Shown: positions 34,532 to 43,700 of the stretch, one piece after another
How the letters are laid out: every line of letters begins with the position of its first letter
Numbering within the stretch: the stretch's first letter is position 1
DNA from: Bacteroidota bacterium
GTDB lineage: Bacteria > Bacteroidota > Bacteroidia > B-17B0 > Aurantibacillaceae
Length of the DNA: 48,112 nt
Direction of reading: 5' to 3'
Assembly: GCA_029237825.1 (NCBI GenBank)
Contig: JAQZBQ010000019.1
Location: 1 to 48,112 of the forward strand
Notes under the pieces: generated by a model
Told to the model about the DNA's origin: nothing
What the model saw: only the letters and a program-made list of their open reading frames with translations
Databases searched by the model: none
Made by a program: the position numbers and the translations under genes

Positions 34532-35632
34532 TTACTTCTTTACGTTTACACTGTCTCCCTCATTTATGAGGTCATAGCCCTCTGTAATCAACAAATCGCC
34601 CTCATTCAAACCTTCAGAAACCTCCGCTTGCCCGTTGTATTCATGCGATATCTTAACATTACTCTTCACTACTTTCCCATCTTTTGCAATGAAAACAAAA
34701 TTCTCGTTGGTTCCTTTCTGAATGTATTTAACAGGTAGTATAATTTTTGGCGTTGCTGACTGGTAATCGTTAATTTTTAATTTCGCAACCATGTTAGGAT
34801 GGTATTCTTTTTTATTATCAAGTAACACTTCTACCCCAAAGGTTCTGGTAAGGTTATTGATAGCCCTGGAAGCGTAATTCACTTTTGAACGGATCGAATC
34901 CTTCATGTCTGGAAATAAAACCAGGGTCTCATTTCCAACCTTAATGCGGCTGGCATAGGATTCAGAAACATCCGCCTTAATTTTTAAGTTAGAGAAATTA
35001 ATCACATTTATTGCCGGCATGCCCGGCGCAACAGCCTGCCCTACTTTTATATTTACAGCGTCTACGGTGCCATTAATGGGTGATACAATTTTACTCATGC
35101 GCACTTGTTCCTGCATGGTTGCTATTTTATTTTCAAGACTTTCCTTTGTATTTTTACTTTGAAGAAACTGGATCTCGGTTCCTATTTTTTGATCCCAGAG
35201 GTTTTTTTGTTTTTGATAAACCTGGTTTGCTAAATCCAGGCTGGTTTGAATATCCGCAATTTGCTGCTGCAGAGCTCGGGCATCTGTTTCTGCTAACACT
35301 TGACCTTTCCGGACTTCATCTCCAACTTTTACGTTTATTTTGGTAATGGTACCAGGCATTTCAGTTGATAGAGAAACGTTTTCATCAGCATCAATTCGTC
35401 CCTGAACGTCGATATATGTTTTAAATAATTGCGGTTTAAGTGCCATGGCAACCACGTCTACTAATTTCACTTTCGTAGTATCTGATTTTGCGACTTCCTC
35501 TTCAAGGGCGGAAATCTGGCTCTCGAGTGTTGCTTTTTGAGAGCGGAGTTTCTCCAACTCAGCTTTTTTATCGGGCGAGGAGCAAGCGAACAATACGGAA
35601 GCAGCTACGATGTATAAATATTTATTTTTCAT
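34532..35632 (-). CDS. RND periplasmic adaptor (membrane fusion) lipoprotein, 366 aa
   Basis: Bridges the RND pump and the TolC channel. Lipoprotein signal with Cys17 (VLFACSS). An early coiled coil (LEKLRSQKATLESQISALEEEV) precedes the core and is unusual in position. Next come the first half of the biotinyl-lipoyl domain (PGTITKINVKVGDEVRKGQVLAE), the alpha-hairpin (about 120-175), the second lipoyl half (IVSPINGTVDAVNIKVGQAV), a beta-barrel domain and a membrane-proximal domain ending EGDSVNVKK. Gaps to its neighbours are 27 bp (tolC) and 32 bp (pump), so one operon. Confidence 0.95.
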   Translation of the reverse strand: MKNKYLYIVAASVLFACSSPDKKAELEKLRSQKATLESQISALEEEVAKSDTTKVKLVDVVAMALKPQLFKTYIDVQGRIDADENVSLSTEMPGTITKINVKVGDEVRKGQVLAETDARALQQQIADIQTSLDLANQVYQKQKNLWDQKIGTEIQFLQSKNTKESLENKIATMQEQVRMSKIVSPINGTVDAVNIKVGQAVAPGMPAINVINFSNLKIKADVSESYASRIKVGNETLVLFPDMKDSIRSKVNYASRAINNLTRTFGVEVLLDNKKEYHPNMVAKLKINDYQSATPKIILPVKYIQKGTNENFVFIAKDGKVVKSNVKISHEYNGQAEVSEGLNEGDLLITEGYDLINEGDSVNVKK

Positions 35633-35659
35633 ATGGTCTTTTTTCTATTTTTTTAATTT

Positions 35660-37003
35660 CTATTTTACTAAAGTTCCTGTTGCTTTTAAATAGTCTACTT
35701 TAAATACCAGGAGATCATACACTGCGTTAAAGTAATTTGCCTGGGCTTCTTTAAGAGATTGCTGTGCATTTATTACCTCAAGATTAGAGCCCACCCCTTG
35801 TTCATATTTTTTTTGAGACACATTATATATGTTCTCAGCCAATCCGAGGTTACGTTTTTGTGTTTGAAGGGAAGCAAAAGAATTATTATAATTGATAGCC
35901 GCCGTAGCTCCTTCCAGCTCGATTGCCAGCTGAAGGTTTTTCAAAGAGTTTTCTCCTTTTTTAAATTCCAGTTTTGCCTGCTGAATTTTATAATGACGCT
36001 GAAACCCGTCAAAAATATTCAGAGATAAAGTAGCACCAATTAAAGCCGTTGGAAACCAGTCATGTTCTCTTTTTAAAAATTCCAAGTCGTTTCTCATTCC
36101 TGCGTAGCCCATACTTCCATAAGCGACTAAAGTAGGCATGTAGCCAAATTTTAACCGTCTAATATTAATGGTATTTAAACGTTGCTGCCCTTCCAGCAAT
36201 TGATATTCCGTTCTTTTTGTAATATCAATTTTCGAAGCGTCTACATTTTCACTTACTTCTGAAACAACGAGGGAATCCGTCAAAGTTAATTTTTCATTTC
36301 CGACATATCCCATTTGAAATTTCAAAACGTTTTCGCTCAAACTAATAAGTAGATCTGTTTTTTGCTTTTCAGTGACCAGGTTATTGAACGCCACTTCCAG
36401 CCTATCAACATCAATTTGTTCAACGAAACCTTGCTGGTGAAAAGCTTTTGTATCGTTTAACAGCTTCTCTAGCTTAGTCATATTGGCTTCCAAAAGTTTT
36501 ATCCTTTCCTTATTTACCAATACGCCATAATAAGCTTTTGAAACCTGACTAACGGTTTCGGATTTACTCCTAGCAACATTAATGTTCATCAATCCAATCA
36601 TTTCCTTGGTAGCTTTTAAACCAATCAAATAATCCGCGCTAAACACTAAGAGCGAAGCCTGTGCGGTTCCTGTAGCCTGAAAAGTAGTTCCAAATTTTAC
36701 AGGAATAAAAGTACCCGGAGGCGCACCAAAAATTTCACCAGGAATTAATGATGTGGGAATTTCAAGGAAGTTTTTCATATCCACGCTGGCAGTAATTTGA
36801 GGCATTGCCATTCCAAGCACTTCCTTGCGCTTGTATTTTGCCATTAACACATCATTCTGGGAGTTTAAATAATTGGGACTGTTTTTAAAGGCGTAGTCAA
36901 TGGACTGTTGCAAGCTGAAGGAAGTTGAATTTCCTTCCTGGGCTTTAGTAGCCAATGTCAACATTGAAAAAGCCAGAAGTGTGTACGATTTTATTTTGAT
37001 CAT
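35660..37003 (-). CDS. TolC-family outer-membrane efflux channel, 447 aa
   Basis: Outer-membrane exit duct of the tripartite pump. The signal peptide ends TKAQ (about residue 21). Two outer-membrane-efflux repeats follow: the first begins LQQSIDYAFKNSPNYLNSQ and has long helices (MTKLEKLLNDTKAFHQQGFVEQID). The second ends in KKYEQGVGSNLEVINAQQSL and EAQANYFNAVYDLLVFKVDY, the typical end of the second half. Situated between the tetR gene (9 bp) and the adaptor gene (27 bp). Confidence 0.95.
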   Translation of the reverse strand: MIKIKSYTLLAFSMLTLATKAQEGNSTSFSLQQSIDYAFKNSPNYLNSQNDVLMAKYKRKEVLGMAMPQITASVDMKNFLEIPTSLIPGEIFGAPPGTFIPVKFGTTFQATGTAQASLLVFSADYLIGLKATKEMIGLMNINVARSKSETVSQVSKAYYGVLVNKERIKLLEANMTKLEKLLNDTKAFHQQGFVEQIDVDRLEVAFNNLVTEKQKTDLLISLSENVLKFQMGYVGNEKLTLTDSLVVSEVSENVDASKIDITKRTEYQLLEGQQRLNTINIRRLKFGYMPTLVAYGSMGYAGMRNDLEFLKREHDWFPTALIGATLSLNIFDGFQRHYKIQQAKLEFKKGENSLKNLQLAIELEGATAAINYNNSFASLQTQKRNLGLAENIYNVSQKKYEQGVGSNLEVINAQQSLKEAQANYFNAVYDLLVFKVDYLKATGTLVK

Positions 37004-37012
37004 AATTGTATG

Positions 37013-37627
37013 TTAATCTTTTTCTGAAATTTTTTTATACTCATTAATTAAGCGGTGGCCTTTAAGTGTACTGATTCCGTAAACAAACATATCGAGAACC
37101 ATTTCATGTGATTTGGAAAAACTCAGCTTATCAAAAGAAAAATAATTACCAAACATCAACATGTCAATTTGCGACAAACGATACCGGGCAGCAAATTCTT
37201 CATCAATTTCGGGTTTATAATACCCTTTCTCTTTCCCTGTTTTAATATTTCTTACAATATCTTTATACGCACATTCTTCTTTAAAGGCCTGAAACTGTTT
37301 AAAGGCTTTAGGATGAAATTTCTGCAGATCCAAGAAGAAAATTGGGTTAATGTGCTGCATCATATCTTTCATATTTTCTGAAATCAGAATGATCTCATGA
37401 ATAGGATCTTTTGCTTTTAGAAATACCTCGTCAAATTTCTTTTTATTCCCCTCCAATTCTACTTCACACAACTGATTCACAATATCATCCTTCTCTTTAT
37501 AAAACTGATAAATCGTTTTCTTTGACATTCCAAGTTCGCGGGCAATGTCATCCATTGTTACGCGTTTAATGCCGTACTTAAAAAACAATTCCAATGATGC
37601 CTTTAAAATTTTTTCCTGTGGTTCCAT
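37013..37627 (-). CDS. TetR/AcrR-family transcriptional regulator, 204 aa
   Basis: N-terminal HTH (residues about 5-52): EKILKASLELFFKYGIKRVTMDDIARELGMSKKTIYQFYKEK, in which the recognition helix is the segment around GMSKKTIYQFY. The C-terminal ligand-binding helical domain is divergent, as usual. First gene of the efflux operon, with the tolC gene starting 9 bp downstream, so it very likely controls its own operon. A candidate operator (inverted repeat) lies in the promoter region. It is divergent from the adhesin gene at 37783, so it could affect that promoter too, which is only a possibility. Confidence 0.95.
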   Translation of the reverse strand: MEPQEKILKASLELFFKYGIKRVTMDDIARELGMSKKTIYQFYKEKDDIVNQLCEVELEGNKKKFDEVFLKAKDPIHEIILISENMKDMMQHINPIFFLDLQKFHPKAFKQFQAFKEECAYKDIVRNIKTGKEKGYYKPEIDEEFAARYRLSQIDMLMFGNYFSFDKLSFSKSHEMVLDMFVYGISTLKGHRLINEYKKISEKD

Positions 37628-37637
37628 TTTTGCGCGA

Positions 37638-37669
37638 CAAAACTAAAGAAACTATTTTTGTTCTGCAAG
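37638..37669 (-). promoter_or_regulatory. Candidate promoter of tetR-tolC-MFP-RND operon
   Basis: TAGTTTTG (37645-37638 on the minus strand) matches TAnnTTTG exactly, 10 nt before the TetR ATG. CTTG (37669-37666) is a near match to TTTG at a spacing of 20 bp. Confidence 0.5.
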
Positions 37670-37673
37670 TTTC
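37648..37673. promoter_or_regulatory. Candidate TetR operator (inverted repeat)
   Basis: GAAACT (37648-37653) and AGTTTC (37668-37673) form an inverted repeat with 14 nt between, so the half-sites are 20 bp apart, two helical turns. It overlaps the predicted promoter, as expected for an autoregulatory site. No binding data. Confidence 0.3.
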
Positions 37674-37768
37674 CTCTTTGCGCATTTTTTGGGATTGATT
37701 GTTAATTTATCTTAACAACTTACATAAAATACTAACAATTAATTGTTCATCGATTAAAAGAAGAGTTC

Positions 37769-37776
37769 TATATTTG
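37769..37776 (+). promoter_or_regulatory. -7 promoter element directly before adhesin gene
   Basis: TATATTTG matches TAnnTTTG exactly and ends 6 nt before the ATG at 37783, which would place the transcription start at or next to the start codon. The nearest TTG (37743-37745) is 23 bp away, so the -33 part is weak. Confidence 0.4.
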
Positions 37777-37782
37777 AAAAAT

Positions 37783-40700
37783 ATGCTTAGAAAGAATTTT
37801 TTTTCCCTTCTGTTTTTCTTAACATTTATCACTCAAGTAAAAAGTCAGATTGATACTTCGTTTTGGTTCGTTGCTCCCGATATATCCCTGGGGCTCGGTG
37901 ATAGGCCAATTTACCTTTATTTTAACACATACAATGCGGCGGCGACCGTCAAAGTTCGACAACCTGCAAACGGCGGATTTACACCTATAACTAAAACGAT
38001 TCCGGCCAATTCAATTGATTCTATCAACCTTACCTCATTTATTGCGAGCATAGAAAACAACACGCCAAACACTGCTTTAAACCGGGGACTCTATATTTCT
38101 TCCACTCAAAAAATTTCTGCACTTTATTCTATTCGGTCCACATTAAACAAAGAGTATTACAGTTTAAAAGGACCCAAAGCACTTGGTACAGAATTTTATA
38201 TACCCATGCAAGAATTTTGGGATCAGACACCTGCTACAACGCCAAAATCATTTTCTTCCTTTGATATCGTAGCTTCTCAAAATAACACTACGATTTTGAT
38301 CACCCCAAAAACCAATATCATCGGCCATTTAGCCAATGTGACTTACTCTGTTTCACTGCAGCAGGGTCAAACGTATTCCTGTCAGGATACATCCCGAACA
38401 GCCTCTACGAGTCTTGCGGGATCAATTGTTTCATCCAATAAACCCATTGCCATAACGATTCAATCCAGTGGATTAAACCAGTCCGGATGCCTCAGTTCTG
38501 TTGGTGATCAAATTACAAGCAGTGCATATATTGGAACAGATTACGTTGTAAATAAGGGAAGGGCATCAACCGAAAAAATATTCATTCTATCCACGCAAAA
38601 TAATACCCAAATTACCATCAATGATGGTTCAATCACCAGTCATGTTTCCAATTTTGGAGAAACCTTTGTGTATTCAGCGACTCAACCAATCACTTATGTG
38701 AAAACCAATAAACCTGTGTATACATTACATGTTTCAGGTTACGGTTGCCGATTAAGCGGTGCACAGCTTCCGGCATTTTTCTGCGCAGGAACGTTCACTA
38801 CGGCCTTCACCAGGGCTTCATCGGATTCACTTGCTTTGAATTTATTTACGAGAACCGGTTTCGAAGGAAATTTCAAATTAAACGGAAATGCGAGTTTGGT
38901 ACCGGCTTCGGCATTCACGGTTGTTCCTGGAACGTCAGGAGCGATAAAATCTGCCCGGATATTTTACAATACCACCAACATTCCGGTTGGCTCTTACAAT
39001 GTTGTGACTAATTCCGGTGATGTTTTCGGCCTTGGTATTTTAAACGGCGCATCATCAAGAGGAAGTGCCTATGCCTATGTATCTGAATTTGTTTCATATC
39101 CATCCATTAATGCCGGTAACGATTTTACATTGTGCGCCAATGGAACATTACCTTTGAATGGCCAGGTGGGCGGCGGAAATATAAACGGAACCTGGTCTAC
39201 GAATGGTTTCGGTAGTTTCAATGGCGGATTTACCGCTCTAACCAATACTTACACACCTAGTCAATTAGACACAACTGTAAAGCCCGTAAAAATATTTTTA
39301 ACAACTAACGGCCCTTGTCCTCAGCTCAAAGACACCTTACTTTTAACAGTAAAGCCTTCCCCACTCGTAAACGCGTCGATAGACCAGGTTGTTTGCGGAA
39401 ATAATAACACCGTGACCTTAAACGGTTCAGTAACTGGGGCATCATCCACCGGCAGCTGGACAAGTACCGGAACCGGGAATTTTACGCCTTCCAACACTAG
39501 TCTCACCGGTTCCTATTTACCAAGCGCGGCGGATACAGCTTCAGGAAGCGTTTTCCTGATTCTGACCTCCACTTCGAATGGCATGTGTGGCCTTGCACGG
39601 GATACAATGAAGGTTACTATTTCGAAATCTCCCACAGCTAACGCGGGGCCTGCCAGTATATCAGTGTGCGCTAATAACCCTACTGTTTCCTTAAACGGGA
39701 GCGTAGGCGGAATTACAACCACCGGCAAATGGACAACTAATGGCTCAGGAAGTTTCAGTCCCAGTAACATCCAATTAAATACAGGTTACTTTCCAAGTGC
39801 CGCAGATGTTTCAGCAGGACAAGTTAAATTATATTTAACTTCAACAAATAACGGAACCTGTGTTCAGGCAAGGGACAGCATCACCATCATATTTACTAAT
39901 AGCCCATCGGTAAATGCCGGCGCCGACTTATATATATGTAAAAATAAATTAGCAGCGGTATTGTCTGGCACAGTTTCCGGTCCTACTACAACCGGTGTTT
40001 GGTCAGGTGGAACAGGAACATTCACACCGGGTAATTCAGTTTTAAATACTACTTACACACCAAGCGCAGCAGAAGTTAGCTCAGGTGTGGTGAGCTTGTC
40101 GTTAACCTCAACAAACAATGGTGGTTGCGATCAGGTAGTAGATCAGATTTTGATCGTAATAAATAATGCACCGGTTGTAAATGCTGGAATGGATTTGAGT
40201 TCATGTAAAAACAATTCCGGAACAGCACTTTCAGGAGTTGTGTCAGGTACCACTACTACCGGGATCTGGTCAAATGGCACAGGCACTTTTACGCCATCCA
40301 CCACCAATTTAAACGCCACTTATCAACCTTCAAACACTGAACTTTCAGCGGGGTTTGTCAATCTGATCCTCACGTCAACCAATAATGCAAATTGTAACCA
40401 GGTAAAAGATACAGTGAGGATCAATTTTTCGACCCCTCCCACTGCAAACGCGGGATTAGATTTAACGGCTTGTAAAAACAATGTTGCCAAAGCATTGGCA
40501 GGTGTGGTGACAGGTCCAACCACATCGGGTATTTGGTCGGGCGGTGCCGGGTCGTTTAACCCAAGTAATTCGGTATTGACTGCAACGTATACCGCAAGTG
40601 CTGCGGAAATCACTGCAGGGTTTGTAAAACTGGTTTTAACTTCAACGAATAACGGTAATTGCAATGCAGTTACGGACACCGTAAAAATCACCTTCACTCC

Positions 40701-43700
40701 TGCTCCATCGGTCAATGCTGGCGCAAATTTAAGTTTTTGTAAAAACAATCCCTCCACAGTTTTGTCAGGTACCGTTTCGGGTGGAGCATCCAGCGGAATT
40801 TGGTCGGGTGGTACCGGTACGTTTACACCGAATAATGCTGTTTTAAATCCAACCTATACGCCCAGTGCTTCTGAGTTGTCGGCAGGTTCAGTTAACCTCA
40901 TTTTAAGTTCCACGGCCAACGGAAATTGCAATCAGGTTAGCGATAACGTTTTAGTAATATACACTGCTGCTCCTGCTGTAAACGCAGGAATAGATTTAAC
41001 TTCCTGCAAAAACAATGCATCTTCGGTGCTTTCTGGAGTTGTATCCGGTCCAACCACTACTGGTATCTGGTCGAATGGATCAGGAACTTTTACTCCAAAC
41101 AATACAGATTTAAATGCTACCTATTCCCCTTCTGCGGGTGAGCTGTCAGCAGGCTTTGTGAAATTAGTCCTGTCTTCAACCGGCAATGGTAATTGCGTTC
41201 AGGTAAGAGACACTGTTAGAATTAACTATACGAACCCTCCCACAGCAAACGCGGGATTGGATTTAACGGCTTGTAAAAACAATGTCGCCAAAGCACTGGC
41301 AGGTGTGGTGACAGGGCCCACTACTACTGGTATCTGGTCAGGCGGTGCTGGTTCTTTTAATCCAAGCAACTCAGCGCTTACCGCAACTTATACCGCCAAT
41401 GCTGCGGAAATTGCTGCAGGGTTTGTAAAATTGGTTTTAACTTCCGCAAATAATGGCAATTGTAATGCAGTAACGGATACTGTAAAAATCACATTTACTC
41501 CTGCGCCTGTTGTAAATGCCGGGATTAATCTGAGTTTTTGCAAAAACAACCCCGGTGCGCTTTTATCGGGTACAGTTAGCGGTGGCTCGACATCCGGAAT
41601 TTGGTCGGGAGGTACAGGTACATTTACACCTTCAAACACCGCTTTGAATGCTACTTATCTACCCAGTAATTCGGAGCTAACAGCCGGATCAGTCAACCTG
41701 ATTTTAACATCAACAGCAAACGGGAACTGCAATCAGGTTAGCGATAACGTTTTGATTGTGTATACAACAGCACCAACAGCCAATGCGGGAGTAGACCTTT
41801 ATTCATGCCAAAATAATCCTTCAAGTATCCTTTCTGGTATAGTATCCGGGCCAACTACAACCGGAATATGGGCCGGTGGGACAGGAACATATTCACCTAG
41901 TAACACTGCTTTAAATGCAACCTACCTTCCAAGTTCATCGGATCTTGCCGCTGGAGTCATTATTTTGACCCTCACCAGTACTAACAACGGAAATTGTAGC
42001 CAATCTATAGATACTGTGAAAATTAATTTTACTCCTTCACCGGTTGTAAATGCAGGATTTGATATTACAACTTGCAGAAACAATGTTGTTACGGCGCTTT
42101 CGGGAACGGTTTCTGGCGGAACCAACTCCGGCGTTTGGTCTGGCGGTTCCGGTTCTTTTAATCCAAGTAATTCTGTTTTAACGGCAACCTATTCACCTAA
42201 TACCACCGAATTGACGGCTGGGTTTGTAAACCTGATTTTAACTTCCACAAATAACGGAAACTGTATTTTACAAAGGGATACGGTGAAAATTACTTTTACG
42301 CCTTCACCACTGGTGAATGCAGGAATTAACCTGAGTGCATGTAAAAATAATCCTTTGGCCCTACTTTCAGGCAGCGTAAGTGGTGGTAGCACGACCGGTA
42401 TCTGGTCTGGAGGAACAGGCACATTTACGCCAAACAATACAAGCCTCAATGCATCCTACCTCCCAAGTGCCGGTGAATTAGCATCCGGTTCAGTCAACCT
42501 GATTTTAACTTCTACCAATAACGGGAACTGCAATCAGGTGAACGATAATGTGTTGATTGTATATACTACAGCTCCAGCCGTAAATGCAGGTATTGATTTG
42601 TACTCCTGTAAAAACAATGCTTACAGTGTACTTTCGGGTATTGTTTCCGGACCTACTACAACTGGGATTTGGTCGGGAGGAACAGGAACATTTACCCCGG
42701 GCAATTCCGTGTTAAACGCAACGTATACACCCAGTGCCTCAGAACTGGCGGCGGGATTCGTTAATTTAACTTTGACATCCACCAATAACGGAAACTGTAA
42801 TCAATCCAGGGATTCAGTAAAAATTAATTACACGGGTACGCCTTTTGTAAATGCAGGGTCTGATTTAAATTCCTGTAAAAATAATCCCGGAATTTCATTA
42901 TCTGGAAATGTTTCCGGCCCTACTACTACAGGCACCTGGTATGGCGGCGGCGGGTCATTTAACCCTAATAACACAGTGTTAACGGCCACCTACACACCAA
43001 CCTCGGCTGAACTTTCAAGCGGATCCGTCACACTCATTTTAGCTTCTACCAATAACGGTAATTGTATGCAATCGAGAGATACGGTAACGATCAATTATAC
43101 CAATTCGCCAACCGTAAACGCTGGCTTAGACTTATCTTCATGTAAAAATAACCCGGCTATTGTTTTATCCGGTGTTGTGTCGGGACCCACTACTACCGGA
43201 ATCTGGACCGGCGGAGGCGGAACCTTTAATCCTGGAAATTCAGTTTTGAATGCCACATATACTCCGAGCAGCGCAGAGATCGCAGTAGGATTTGTAAATC
43301 TGACTCTTACATCTTCCAATAATGGAAACTGTAATTCCGTAAATGACCTCGTAAAATTGAATTTTGTACCGAAACCTTTTGCGAATTTTAATTTTAATAA
43401 CGTGTGTTTGAATACTAACACCGCATTTACTGATTTTTCTTTACCTGGAATAGGCACCTTAAGCAGCTGGGAATGGAGTTTCGGTGATAACAGTAGCAGT
43501 TCAGTTCAAAATTCAACCCATATGTATTCATCATCGGGAACGTTTACCACGCAACTTGTTGTTTCCAATTCCTTTGGCTGTTTTGATACCATAAAAAAAT
43601 CACCGACAGTGTATCCATTGCCACAGGCCAATTTTGGAATTAACCGCGTTTGTAACGGTAACGTTCTGAACCTTAATTTTAATGATAGTTCTACGGTACC

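Noticed and set aside
37699-37782. 28-codon upstream extension of the giant adhesin
   Set aside because: It precedes the signal peptide and overlaps the -7 element; no export signal would be at the N-terminus.
39321-43457. Several long minus-strand ORFs at regular spacing in the adhesin array (for example 40323-40757, 41388-41639, 43095-43457)
   Set aside because: They recur with the 267-bp repeat, lie opposite the adhesin frame and translate to Val/Pro/Leu-rich sequences; they result from repeated codon usage.
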